From Ananas comosus (Eukaryota; Streptophyta; Magnoliopsida; Poales; Bromeliaceae), in assembly GCF_001540865.1 (NCBI RefSeq), contig NC_033628.1, forward strand, positions 11,381,249-11,445,248: 64,000 nucleotides of DNA, written 5' to 3'. The translations under genes were made by a program, and so were the position numbers. The notes under the pieces were generated by a model. It worked only from the letters and a program-made list of their open reading frames with translations. It did no database searches and was not told the DNA's origin. This document shows positions 1 through 10,949 of the stretch, piece after piece (position 1 is the first letter of the stretch; each line of letters begins with the position of its first letter).

Positions 1-528
1 ATTACTATATTTTTATGAGTACAATTATATTCGTACTCATAAGTCGTTTTCAATGATTGAGCTTCCGGATCGAGGATTTATACCGTTAAATATGATTTAG
101 AGTATTTGAAACTTCTAGAAATCAAATTTCATAATTTTTCAATATCAATTACCTTACGATCGAAAGATTTCAAAATTAATATTTTTTAACGGTTAATATG
201 AAATACTTGTTAGTTTAATAGTATAAAAGAATTAAAATTAATTAAATTTTTGATAAAAAAGTTTCATTTACTATCTAGATAAAGAACAATAACTCCGATT
301 TTAAATTGAAGGATCGAATCATCCATTTTTAGAAAGTCATTAAATTTTGACTATTCATTTTATATCTGCTTGGTGGACTTTATTTTAATTTTGAAAAATT
401 ATAAAATTTATTTTCTACAAATTTCAAATGCTAAATCATATTTAACGGTGTGAATTGCCGATTAGGAAGCTTCATTATTAAAAATGACTTATAAGTACAA
501 AAAACTTTATTCTTATTAGAGTATATAT
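1..528. mobile_element. MITE-like TIR element (family M1), left end at the window edge
   Basis: The left end (about 4-52) and right end (about 485-528) are inverted copies built around a TTATGAGTAC/GTACTCATAAG core. The interior is colinear with the better-preserved copy at 57021-57560, sharing blocks such as ACCTTACGATC and AATAACTCCGAT. There is no coding capacity. The extreme 5' terminus may lie outside the window. Family assignment is by similarity within this window only. Confidence 0.7.
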
Positions 529-547
529 GAAGTAGTATATGAGTCTA

Positions 548-780
548 CTACTATACTTTTATAAGTATAGATCTCTTTGTACTTATAAGTTTTTAGCCGT
601 TAGATCTACCTTTTTTACCATTTCCATCCAATAGATCATACTATTCAATCAACCACCCACTCAACCCTAGAGGATCACTATATATCATTCTAATCAGAAA
701 CCACTATCATTCTAACCGCACATCACTTTATCCAACGATCGAAAATTTATAAGTATAAAAAGGTCATAAGAGTATAGTAG
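548..780. mobile_element. Short MITE (about 233 bp) with CTACTATACT termini
   Basis: It starts CTACTATACTTTTATAAG and ends in the inverted form (CATAAGAGTATAGTAG). The centre (CCGTTAGATCTACC ... ACTATTCAATCAACCACCCACTCAACC) matches the 230-bp elements at 37462 and 39871, so it looks like a member or recombinant of that family. A (TA)n(GA)n microsatellite follows at about 788-828. Confidence 0.65.
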
Positions 781-787
781 CCCTACT

Positions 788-828
788 ATATATATATAGA
801 GAGAGAGAGAGAGAGAAAGAGCTAGAGA
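788..828. repeat. (TA)n(GA)n compound microsatellite
   Basis: A TATATATA run passes directly into a GAGAGA run, right beside the 548-780 element. The same TA-then-GA arrangement flanks other elements in this window (50548-50594, 52163-52222). Confidence 0.85.
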
Positions 829-1280
829 GGGACTCAAATTTTAATAGGGTTAATTTCATATAGGCTCCTCCAAATATATTCTTACAAAATTTAATTTTCA
901 TATATTAATATTCCTGTAAAAATTCTGATTTTTTCAAATATGGACTCTGCTTTATTACCGTTAGAAAATCGTTAAAAAACTGTTTATATTTTCAACTTTA
1001 CTATCATAAATATGTCTCTCCAAAAGTCATGACAGTATAATATAAGAGGAGTAAAAATATTAAAAACTAATTAGGATTAAGTATTTAATCTATGATTAAC
1101 TTAAATTTTCTAATGGATTCTAACGGTAAAGATATATTTAAAAATATCAAGATTTTACAAGGACAATATATAAAAATTAAATTTTATAAAAATAAATTTA
1201 TCATCCATTATATTTCTATTTAATAATATAAGTCGTGCAACTGAGAATAACATGTATTAGTTCTTTGTTCGCGTGGTGCA
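829..1280. other. AT-rich intergenic DNA, nothing recognised
   Basis: Low-complexity AT-rich sequence with no convincing ORF, splice-bounded exon, RNA gene or TIR pair. Confidence 0.5.
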
Positions 1281-1600
1281 ATTGTAAATTCAAACAGTGG
1301 AGGAGGCCAAGGAAAGTGTCGACGTGGGCAGCAGGTCAAAGTTTTCCGACTTTATTCCGAGCATCTGGGCTGACGGCGCGATGTCGCGGAACGGGATTAC
1401 GTCAGCCGTCGATCACCGAACACGCGATTCAGCGAACCCCAACAAGACAACGCACGGTACAGAAATGGTGGGGCCCACCGCGTGCGCGATTCAGCGAATC
1501 GGAACAAGACAACGCACGGGGTCCAAAGCGGTCGGGTCCACTTGCCTCCTTACGTGGCGGAATACTATTTGCTAGGATCGTGTGCGCTGTTGCCACGGCT
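1281..1600. other. GC-rich island with a 62-bp-period direct repeat, no recognised gene
   Basis: This is an isolated GC-rich patch in AT-rich surroundings. A 35-nt unit beginning CGCGATTCAGCGAA and ending AACAAGACAACGCACGG occurs at 1423-1457 and 1485-1519. ACGT cores typical of plant bZIP sites appear (TTACGTCAGC near 1398, TTACGTGGC near 1552), and a palindrome GGGGCCCAC lies near 1470. Open frames cross it but have no family resemblance. It could be a promoter or CpG island of a gene not otherwise visible, or a transposon fragment. Confidence 0.4.
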
Positions 1601-1699
1601 GTAGGAGTAAAGTACGGCCTACGTCTTCGAAGTCTTCGGTCTAAGTTCGTTTATTCTTACAATAACTTTACTAAAAGGACATGCAATTATTGCGAATGT

Positions 1700-4086
1700 G
1701 CTTAAAGATTTTTACTTTTTATTTTTTATTTTTTTTGGCTCAAGTACAAACTGTTGGATAGGAAGGATTTGATCCAGATTTGATCTAATCGCCAACTCAC
1801 ACAAAGCGAAAAAACATGCTAAAAGGATAGTTTCTTATTGGATTTCTTCTAAACATTCTCGTCCGCTAGATTTCGATCGATCCAAACTAATCATAAGAAT
1901 TTTTTTTGGAAACTTTTTTCTTTGCATGAGGAGAGCTGGAGCAAAGTGAAATCGATTTTCCACCGGACATTTTAAAAAATTCTTTGGCCATGCTCGAAGT
2001 CACTGCCTTAACCGCAGGGAGATGGATGTCGTATACTGCAGTTATGGTTATCTCAACCAAGAAACTGGAGATGATTCCGCAATATTAAACAAAACATGTT
2101 CGAAATAAAAATTCATAACTCGGTAGAACTAATCTTATTAGAAACACACCTGTAGGTGCGTAGAGTTTGGAGGGTTGTGGACCTCCTAGTTCGAGTCGCC
2201 TGTGGTGGGCCTTCAGGGAGATAATGTAGGGAGCCTAACTTTCCAAATTCTCCAAAATAAAAAAAAAAGAGAAAATTTTGTATTTGATTTTCTATTTTTG
2301 TTTTTGTGTTGCAACATAAGCAGGCCAGTTGCTAATTCAAGCTTCTGCAATAAGCTTGTTTTACTTTCATGCCATAGTAAACTCACTAATAATGATTTTT
2401 TGTTTTGCCTAAGCATATATGCAGCTAAACACAAAATTAACTTAAAATCCACTGTTGCAGGTTGTTGCAGATTGCATCTTACAATCAAGTTAACTTTCCA
2501 ACATTTCTTTTACCCATAATTTCATCTTTGTAGGTGATGAATAATCTTATGCTATCATGATGATCTGGTTGATCTTATCTTAATAAACTATCAAGTAAAA
2601 AAAGTATTCACAATTATTCGGCATCAATAAGGATCTCGATTATATTCGATCTCCTTTTAAAAAAAATATTTTTCTCGCGACAATTTGTAAGTTATTAGTT
2701 TAAAAGTGGAGAATTAAGGACAATGACTGAACAAAAAATTAGGGCTTTTTGTCGCAACGCAGAGACAGTTTGGAAATTAAGAAGCAAGTAGTGATTGAAA
2801 TCATAATGGAGATTAATTATGCATTCTTAATAAAGTTAAGTGACTTTGACGACGGAACTCAATAGTGTGCATTGTTTACCTTGACCAGTACACTAACATA
2901 CAATTTGGATCGGGAATATTTTTTTTCATACATAAAAATTTAGTCTAATATTTTTTAAAAAATTTTAGCATGTTGCTGTGGATTTGTGGCGGAATTGAAG
3001 TTCAAGAAGGGAAGATATTTTCAGTTGCTACCTTTTCTGACTATGCAAACAAGTTTGAATTCCAATCATATTAAGCCTAATTGTTTGACGACCAAAGCAT
3101 TTTAGGAAAAAAAAAAAAGGTTTCTTTTCATAACATAGTGAATTGCATCGTGATTGTATAATGCAAAAAAAATGTCATTGTAGTGTTGTTAATTAAATAA
3201 GAAGATGACAACAAAACTTCATCAACTAGATAGTTGTTAAGATTGTCATTTAACGAATTTATCGTAAAAAAGTATATCATACTGCACGCTACCCGCTTTG
3301 TTTATTATGAATTTTTATCATTCTTAAGAGTATAATAGGTATCTTAATAAGTTACGTAGTTGTATTATGCAATTTATATTCGAAAACAGTGCACTAACAA
3401 CGTTGAATTAAATGTTATAATTTTAAATTTTAAGTAGACAAAATAGAGATTCTAAAGATAGGACAAATAATTTATGTGTAAGAACAAATTTTTCAAAACA
3501 GTTATCTGCATTTCAGCCTTGTAAATCCAAGATGTATACAAAATAGGACTGTTGGGAGGGAATATTTTCTATTAAATTTTGGGTTGCTCAACTTTCTTTT
3601 TTCGTAACAAAACAAAAATGAGAAAAAAAAAACAAAAAGACTAACTTGCTTTTGAATGTTTCAAAATGACAACCCAACTGATTACAGTGGAGAATACCAG
3701 CTGTAACGCATGTATATCATCTCATATTAATTAAAACTTATAAAAACTACAGTCCTTGTCTCCTTGAATTTTTTTTTTATAAAAAGAACTATAAAAACTT
3801 AGTGGGTATCATAACCAGCCACTGTAGTTTGGTTAGCACACTAATGCTTTCCTTTGCAAATAATATTGTCAATTGCTAGTTTGTACAACAACTTGTGCTT
3901 TGAATCTCTTTGTTCAAACCAAAAAGTTGAATGACTAAGCTTGTACTTGATCTTATCCTTAATGGGATACAAAGTCAACAAAATCACTTTTGTTTTAATC
4001 TTTCACATGTATAATGCCATTGAAGCTAGTTGTACATCATAAATAAAATGTCATATATGCCAATGATGCTCGATATAGGATAATAT
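1700..4086. other. Intergenic AT-rich DNA
   Basis: No gene recognised. A weak tRNA-like box B (AGTTCGAGTC) near 2190 suggests a decayed SINE, and a short SINE-tail fragment (CACGCTACCCGCTTTGTTTATT) lies near 3286. Open frames at about 2200-2520 exist on both strands, have AT-driven composition and look accidental. Confidence 0.5.
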
Positions 4087-4600
4087 TTAGAGGTAATTGC
4101 TTATATACCTCTCAAAATCTATGAAATATCTTATTTATTTATATATTTTTTTTATTTCAAATATACCCCTCGTATATTTCTTTATTATTCAAAAATATTC
4201 CACTGTTAGTAACTATTAAGTCATCTCCGATTAAACCTGAGTTAAATTTATACTGTAGTTAAAAATAGTAAAAATATATATTTTGTCCCCTAACTTAAGA
4301 GCAAATAAGAAAAGTTGGTGACTGTAGAAGTGTATATTTGAAATGGCAAAAAGTAAAAATACTTTTTTTGTCCCTTAACTTAAGGGTAAATAGAAAATTA
4401 AGTTGGTAATGATAGAAGGTTATATTTGAAAGGGCACAGAAATAACGGCTGTTCCTAGTAACTCAATAAAAAAATTTAACTTTAGGGATATATTTAAAAG
4501 AATTTAAAACCTTAAAAGGATATTTTTGGTATTAGCTTTCTTAAAAGGGTAAGTACGAAAGTCGAAAATTTTTCAGAAATATATAAGCAATTATCCCTAA
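4087..4600. mobile_element. MITE-like element with TTAG.GGTAATTGCTTATAT termini
   Basis: The left terminus, GAGGTAATTGCTTATATA, is the inverted counterpart of the right terminus, TATATAAGCAATTATCCC. The ends are bordered by TTA and TAA, compatible with a Tourist/PIF-Harbinger type TTA target duplication. The interior carries two similar blocks (TTTTGTCCC[CT]TAACTTAAG at about 4281 and 4368). No ORF. Confidence 0.65.
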
Positions 4601-5101
4601 TATTTATATATCGCTGTCGTTCAATTTGCAAAATGGACTTTGGACGAAAGTCTATCATTTGGATGTCCAATTTCGATAGCGCCCCAGTAGGAAATCTTTA
4701 AAAATAATTATTAGTTTATTAACTATATAAGTAAGAGAAAATATGAGATATTAATTATAAGTGAATAAAAGTAAGAGATATCAATTTAGTAGTTATGAGT
4801 AAGAGTAAATATTCACCTCCAAAACCATAGGCCACGAATTTTGAAACAAATTCCTTAACTTTTTTTATTTATTGGCTTTGCTTGATCAATTTTTCTCCGC
4901 TAATTTATTATCAATTACAAGTAATTAAGCTTTTTTTATTTTTCCTTTTTCCCTGCGGGTACAAGTTGAAATTGCACCAATTTGGGTGCGCATCAAAATC
5001 CCGAAACAAAGCGTGCTTAATCGAGACTATCAAATGTGGCCCTCAAGAGCGTCACGGTCGAGCCCTAACGATTGACCGGTGACACCTCGCTCTTAATTAG
5101 C

Positions 5102-5132
5102 TGGGCTTCACCCATTTGGGCCTATTTGGGCT
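5102..5132 (+). promoter_or_regulatory. Three clustered Site II (TGGGCY) promoter motifs upstream of the IQD gene
   Basis: TGGGCT at 5102, TGGGCC at 5117 and TGGGCT at 5127 lie about 260-290 bp upstream of the IQD start codon. Site II elements are TCP-binding motifs common in plant promoters of growth-associated genes. Motifs are seen directly; function is inferred. Confidence 0.5.
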
Positions 5133-5392
5133 TTTGTATAGAAATATATATCTCTGTATCTTAGCTAGCATTTGAATGCTTCAGATCTCCCTCTCTTTCC
5201 TTGTTCATCCCACCACGTTCTCTCTTTCTCTTCAACATTCATCTAAGCAATAAAAAAAAAAAAAAAAGACCTTCCAATCTGTCCCTAATAGCAAAATATG
5301 CCATTACTGGTGAGCACATCTTATTGTTATTCATTCCAATTCGCAGCATAAATCAAAGCCAACCCCTACAGAGAACGAAGAAACCGCCAAAC

Positions 5393-6578
5393 ATGGACAC
5401 ATTCCGCCGCTGCCTCCGCTGCATCACGGTGCAGTACCGAGACGCAGCAGATGCGAATCGACGAACCGACACGGCTCTGCACAAAGAGGAGCGCAACACA
5501 CAAACCGATACTACTGCTGTGGCTCCCAGAGCCCGCCGCCGCCTCTGCTTCATCGTGCTGCATCATGAAGAGCGCGCCAACATATCGCAAAACGACGTTG
5601 CCGCACCAATAGGTGGGCCCCGACGATGGTTCCAAGCGGTCCGTCGTGCGTTGATGCAAGTCACACAACCCCCGTGCGGGCGGCCGTCGATCGCCGTCAT
5701 GGACAGCGGCCCCGAGAGCAAGGCGAAAGCTTACAAACTGAGCCAGGAGATCGAAGAGCCTGCTACCGATGGTTCCAGTGAAGAGTGTGGTAGTCATATG
5801 GTATGCACGGAGGGTTTCTCCCAGGAAGAGGTGGCGGCCGTTACCATCCAAGCCTACTTCAGGGCTCATTTGGTATGTATTTGCTATCCCTTTTTCCCCA
5901 CATATACTTGAAATTTTGTGTTTCGCTTGACATAGTTCTATTTGAAGTTTAATGATTTTTCAAGAAAAATACTAAATCTACAACTAAAGTTTAAGAGGCT
6001 CGATATTTCTTTTTTTTAGTATTTTCAAGTATTGTAGAATCTATATAGAGTAAAGTCCGGCGGTGCTTTTAAAAGCATCAAGCATTGAGTGCTTGTAAAT
6101 TTTTCATCGTTATATCTATTTTTTTGATTATTTTTAACTGTTAGATCATATATACTATTTAATTAATTACCTACTCAATTCTAGGACTAACCACTCAGTG
6201 CTTATAAATTTTTTACTGTTAAATTTACTTCTTTGACTATTTTCATCCCTCATATCATATATACTATTCAACTTGTCACTTTTTTCAATCCTAAAGAATC
6301 ACTATTATTCTAACGGCATATTACTTAATCTAAGAGGCGAAAACCTGCTTGATACTTTTAAAAGAGCTCCATTCATATACAGTAGTGTGAGGGCCGAATT
6401 TGGTGCATATATATAGGCGAGGAGAGCGTACAGGGCCATGAAGAGCTTGGTGAGGCTGCAGGCGGTGGTGCGAGGGATGTACGTGCGGCGGCAGGCGGAG
6501 GTGGCCATCCTCTGCATGCAGGCGCTCGTGCGACTGCAGGTTCGCGTCAGAGCAAGGCAACTCCTCAATGAACTCTAA
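5393..6578 (+). CDS. IQD: Short IQ67-domain (IQD) calmodulin-binding protein, 2 exons
   Basis: Exons 5393-5872 and 6417-6578 join in phase 0 (TTG|GTATGT ... ATATAG|GCG) to give 213 aa. The joined part holds three IQ motifs in IQD spacing: [12 protein letters not shown] (about residue 153), [16 protein letters not shown] (about 172) and [14 protein letters not shown] (about 193). IQD proteins bind calmodulin and act as scaffolds at microtubules, membrane or nucleus. The intron position, between FRAHL and ARRA, is the conserved IQD one. The N-terminus is Arg-rich, and [14 protein letters not shown] resembles the family's basic start region. Unusually, the protein stops ten residues after the last IQ core, without the long C-terminal tail and DUF4005 region of most IQDs. 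The intron holds a MITE (6060-6362). The N-terminal start is the least certain part; a further upstream in-frame ATG exists at 5201. Confidence 0.8.
6060..6362. mobile_element. MITE of the GGTGCTTTTAAAAGC family inside the IQD intron
   Basis: GGTGCTTTTAAAAGCATCAAGC near 6062 is mirrored by GATACTTTTAAAAGAGCTC near 6352. The centre (ACTGTTAGATCATATATACTATT) matches the 230-bp elements at 37462 and 39871. Nearly the entire intron from 6060 to the acceptor derives from it. It also has an internal partial duplication (GTGCTTGTAAATTTTTCA near 6091 versus GTGCTTATAAATTTTTTA near 6199). Target duplication is not clear. Confidence 0.6.
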
Positions 6579-7648
6579 AGTGGCGCCCAACAGATTGAAT
6601 TATGTTTCTATAATTCACTTATTTCATCATACTTTTTTAAAAAAATATATTATTATACTTTTTTAAAAATGAAAATTTTGATTGGCTAGATACGTAGATG
6701 ATGACGATGCGGTGCAACTGTTACATGAAAATCCACCTTTTATAAAGAGGCTTATATACGTACATAACTATATACTTATTAATTAAGATTATTGACACAG
6801 AAATGAAACTTGTGCATCCGCGAATATTGGGATGTAAATCTCACACTCAATTCATTCAATAATTTAAATAATTTTTTAAACTTTTAGTACTAAAAAAACT
6901 ATATATAAGTGTGATATATAAGATTTGTATGAAAAAAAAAAAAAATTCTAAGGTGTTAGTTTTATACATATTTTTTTGGTGTAACGGAGTACTGTATGGC
7001 GCCGCTGTATATATATTTTTTCTATGTAACTAAATGAACTATATATGTGAAAAATATGTAAATTTGTGATTTGATGCCTTTTCGTCTACATTTTGTTGTT
7101 GTTGTTGTTTGTGATGAGCTACTTAACTCTGACTAATTTGTTTAAAAATAAACAAATCATGTTGTATATCTTGTAGGAGTAAGAAACCAATGACTTTACC
7201 AAAACTAACATAAAATCCAACTCCAATTCAATTTTAACCCGAATTTAAGATAAATTTAAGTTTTAATTACTAATTAAATTCTAAATATGTGAGCATTATC
7301 CATCTCTTGACAATTTGCGCGCACAACATCGATCATGGGCTTAATTATATTAATAGGTTTTTTATGCTGAGCATCAAGTTCATGCATTACAACATCATAA
7401 TAACAAACGACCACTCCAAAGACTCTTTAATTAACACCTGCATGGGCGAGAAGCACCACACCATGCATGCACATACGTACGTAAAGCAAAACAACATGCT
7501 TGGGACTCCCACATCATGGGTTCGAGGGAGCGACGACTTATTCAAAGAACATTCAGAAAAGAAGCAAACGTATTTTCGATCGCAGTAGTACTCAGCATGC
7601 AAACGTGATCATCATCATGATCATCACCATATATCGAATCAATCCCCT
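6579..7648. other. Intergenic region between the convergent IQD and GSTF-1 genes
   Basis: It should hold both 3' UTRs. It is AT-rich, with no other gene recognised. Open frames at 7289-7602 on both strands look accidental. Confidence 0.5.
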
Positions 7649-10648
7649 TCAGATCATCTGCGGCGGCGAGACCTGCATCTCCACCACCTTCTGCCACGCC
7701 GGGCGGCTCGATATCTTCTGCCACCACTGGTTCACCTTCGGCCGGGACTCGAAGAAGGACCGGCGCCCCGCGTTGTTGACGAGGCGGTGGCCGTTGGGGA
7801 GGTGGGAGAGGTCGGCGAGCGAGAACTTGTCGCCCGCCAGGTACTCCGACTCCTGGAGGCGCCTCTCGTAGATGTTGAGCACGGTTTTCAGCTTCTTCTC
7901 GCTCTCCGCGACCTCCTTCTCGTCCGGATCCTCGCCCAGCATCGGCCTGAAGGCCAGGTTGAAGATGAGAGCCGAGCTCGGGGGGTCGAAGCTGCACTCC
8001 TCCGTCTGCAGCCACTGCTCGATCGACGCCCGCTCCAGCGTGCCCGCCGGCAGTAGGTCCTTGTTGCCGCGGTCCACGTACTTCTCCGCGATGTGCCTGC
8101 ATATCTCTCGCGATTCTGCACGCAAAGTAATCAGACTGAGAAATGCTAAATCTACAATTAAAAAGAATTAAGAAGAGTTGTAATTACCGTTTACCAATCT
8201 TTTTTTTATTTTTAATAAAAAATAATAACAATAATAGGACAAGTAAATAAGAAAAAAAAAAGAAAAGAAAAAAACACTTTTACTCCCCAACAAGAAACTC
8301 TAGAAAAAATTGTGCATAATTTGAGGTTGTTGCAAGCGAGTTTTATATATATTATATACTAGATTGTAGTAGTGTTGTCGATTTGGTTTGGTTCGATTTG
8401 CAGTTTTATAATTAAAATTTTTAATCTTTGCATTGAATCTCTACCTTACTTTTCTATAAGATTCTACTAATGAGATGGAATGAAATGTTTATATAAACCT
8501 AATCCAAGCATTATCGATAAAAGGGGTGTACAAACATATTTTTTTCTCTTACTTCTAAAATCTTTCCAATACACTACAACAAAAACGGTCTATAGCGACA
8601 CTTTTAAGTGTAGGTACATGTCAAAAAAGTGCTGCTAGCTAAAATTGCCGACACTTTTAAAAAGTGTTGCTATATATGGGGTCGCTAGATATATAGTGAC
8701 AGTTAAAGAGTGTCGCTATAACTTAAAAGAGTGCTGCTAATTTACCAACAACTTATTTAAGCATTTAGCAACCGCCGAAACTTTATCTCGTTGGCTGCGG
8801 TGGCGGAGGAGGACGACAGGAATGACTCTTCGTCTAGAATCTCAGTAGATTGAGTGAAGAGAGAAGAAAATATGGTAATTGATTTTTCTTTTTTTTTTTT
8901 TTTCTTTTCTGTTTGTAATCGGGTCAAATTGACTGGGTGTGGTGGGTTGAGTAGAGTAATCTTTTATTTTTGATTGGATTGGGCTTTATATTTAGGCATT
9001 AGTAAATATTTTTTTAAGTTTTAGTATAAATGGGACACTTACTCAAAAGTGTCCTAAACATGTATCCTTATAATCTAATTCTGTTGTAGTGATAGTAATT
9101 TTATAATATATTATTATTATTATTATTATTAAAGAATTTAAAATATTTTTAATCTTATAAAAGTAAAAGTTATTAAGTAAATTAATTCAATATTTAAATT
9201 ATTATGTGTAAATTAAAAATCTCATATATGTGTCATTTTCAAAATTATTCTATCTTTAAATAGTTTAAATTATATGTAAAGACTAGAAAAATGAAAAAAA
9301 TAGTGTTGGGTAGGGAGAGCCGACAAGCTACCAAGCCAATTTACACTCCTATTTAGATGTAGCTATCAAATTTTCAAAATACTTTATCTAAAAAAAAAAA
9401 TCAAAATAATTTTCTGAATGCCCTTTCGAGTTAACAAATTATTTCTAAAACTTTATTTCCAGATAAGCTAAAAATAAATAAACTCATTATCAGATAAGCA
9501 ATTTTTATAAATTTAATAATAATTTATAAAGAAAAATAATTATATAAAAGTGATGGATCACACACTTAATAAGGAGTTAAAAACAATTAGACTATAAGCT
9601 ATAAAATAAAAATCTATACTCAAAATAAAATAAATTTAAAAATAATACGTATTGATATTTTGTCCTATAAGAAATAGTTAAGAATAAAATCATCATTTCA
9701 TTATGTTAATTAGTGTTTAACTCTTGTCTAATGCAAATAATAGTATACTTGTACTAAATATTTATATATTTAGATTGGTATATGTGATATTTTAGATTTT
9801 GATTGAGTATTTATAAAATCTTATAATTTTAGAAGAGTGTATGGTGTCGTTATTTATCGTCTTAGGCTTTTATTATAAAATAAAGCTTGATTACACGAAA
9901 ATAAAATACATATATCCAAATTGTACATTGCTCTTACCAACAAGGGTCTTCCTCCCATCTTCGAAGGTGAGTGCTTGGCCTTGAGGCTGATAAAAATAAA
10001 TAAATAAAAATAATTAGAAACCATAAATTTTCAATCCATCACATTAATTACAATTATTACAGCTTTAAATAATATGAAAAAATAATTATTCTCTAAAAGC
10101 TAATTAAAGTAAATAGAGAATAATATTGTTTTATATTTTTTATATTTAATACTTCTCCTTATAGGTGAGCTGTATACTTTTTAGATGATATTCTTATATT
10201 TAATATTTCATTTCATACCTCGACTTGAGAATTTTTGCTAGACTTATAATATGAACTTGAATTAAATGACAAAATCAATTATTCTCGTGTGACTCAAGCT
10301 CATAATTTACTATTCCGATACTATGTTAAATAATGCATTATATAGAGATTTTTTTTTTTAAGAGAAAGCTAGAACTATGAAGTAATTAAGTTTCGAACTT
10401 AAGATCTCGGAAACTAATTACTGAATTCTTTACCACTTGCGTTACGAATGATCGGTTTTGTCGTATATGTAGAGAATTTGATTTGATTGTTATACCTGTA
10501 GCTTGAGGTAATCAGGAATACGCTTTGTACCCTTGTAAGTGTCGATGCGAATGAGCTGGAACTCGACATCCTTCTCAAACAGGCACATCAACACCCTCGC
10601 CACTTCCGCGGAAGTGGGAGACCCGAAAACCTTAATATTGCTCGCCAT
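7649..10648 (-). CDS. GSTF: Phi-class glutathione S-transferase (GSTF9/F10-like), tandem copy 1
   Basis: Exons on the minus strand are 10648-10496, 9986-9938 and 8115-7649, giving 222 aa (typical GSTF length is about 215). The enzyme conjugates glutathione to electrophiles in the cytosol. The N-terminal thioredoxin fold (MASNIKVFGSPTSAEVARV) carries Ser13 aligned with the catalytic Ser. The middle exon is exactly 49 nt, as in its two neighbours. Exon 3 holds the ESREICRH glutathione-binding segment and the helical domain signature FSLADLSHLPN. Odd: the normally invariant cis-proline after GQ (PFGQVP) is Leu here (PQGQALTFEDG). Intron 2 is 1.8 kb and contains a CACTA element (8572-9091). The start is the ATG at 10648, matching the other copies; an in-frame ATG at 10678 would add ten residues that the paralogues lack. 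Confidence 0.93.
8572..9091. mobile_element. Non-autonomous CACTA (En/Spm-type) element in GSTF-1 intron 2
   Basis: It begins CACTACAACAAAAACGG and ends CTGTTGTAGTG, the diagnostic CACTA terminal inverted repeat, with a perfect 3-bp target duplication ATA at 8569-8571 and 9092-9094. Subterminal repeats are visible (AGTGTCGCTAT, AGTGTTGCTAT, AGTGCTGCTA). At 520 bp it has no transposase, so it depends on an autonomous partner. Confidence 0.88.
10350..10455 (-). mobile_element. Decayed tRNA-derived SINE fragment in GSTF-1 intron 1
   Basis: This resembles the minus-strand copy at 63741-63903: a T-run, AAGTTTCGAACTTAAGATCTCGG (inverted box B region), then ACCACTTGCGTTACGAA. It is diverged and partial. 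Confidence 0.5.
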
Positions 10649-10734
10649 TGGGATTTTCTTAATTACTAAGAAGATCACTTAAGGGAAGTTGATGGGTTTT
10701 CAAGTGCATGGAAGTCGAAGGAGGAAGTGGAGAG

Positions 10735-10742
10735 TTTATATA
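10735..10742 (-). promoter_or_regulatory. TATA box of GSTF-1
   Basis: TATATAAA on the minus strand lies 87-94 nt upstream of the start codon at 10648. The distance fits a TATA box with a 5' UTR of about 60 nt. No other promoter motif is claimed. Confidence 0.55.
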
Positions 10743-10949
10743 CTTGTTCGGGGGAGACAACAAAGTGCCTTGCTTCTCGGGTGGTATAATTAAAAGAGAA
10801 CAAAGAGGAGCTAAAGAAAAAGATAAAGGGAAAGGAGAAGGGGTTACCTTATATATTCCGAGATTGAGAATTAATGTTTGTGGGACAAAAAATATTGGGA
10901 AAATGTGTGAAGAGCACCTCAACAACTGGTGATTCTGAACTACCCCCTG

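Noticed and set aside
2202..2519. 105-codon plus and 91-codon minus frames
   Set aside because: AT-driven composition with no motif, overlapping on both strands.
5353..5869. Minus-strand frames opposite IQD exon 1
   Set aside because: No homology, and the plus strand joins perfectly into an IQ67 domain.
6305..6590. Two minus-strand frames over IQD exon 2
   Set aside because: Antisense shadow of the Arg/Leu-rich IQ repeats.
7542..8171. Several open frames of 77-186 codons on both strands over GSTF-1 exon 3
   Set aside because: They are alternate-frame shadows of a GC-rich exon; only the 7649-8115 minus frame gives a GST domain.
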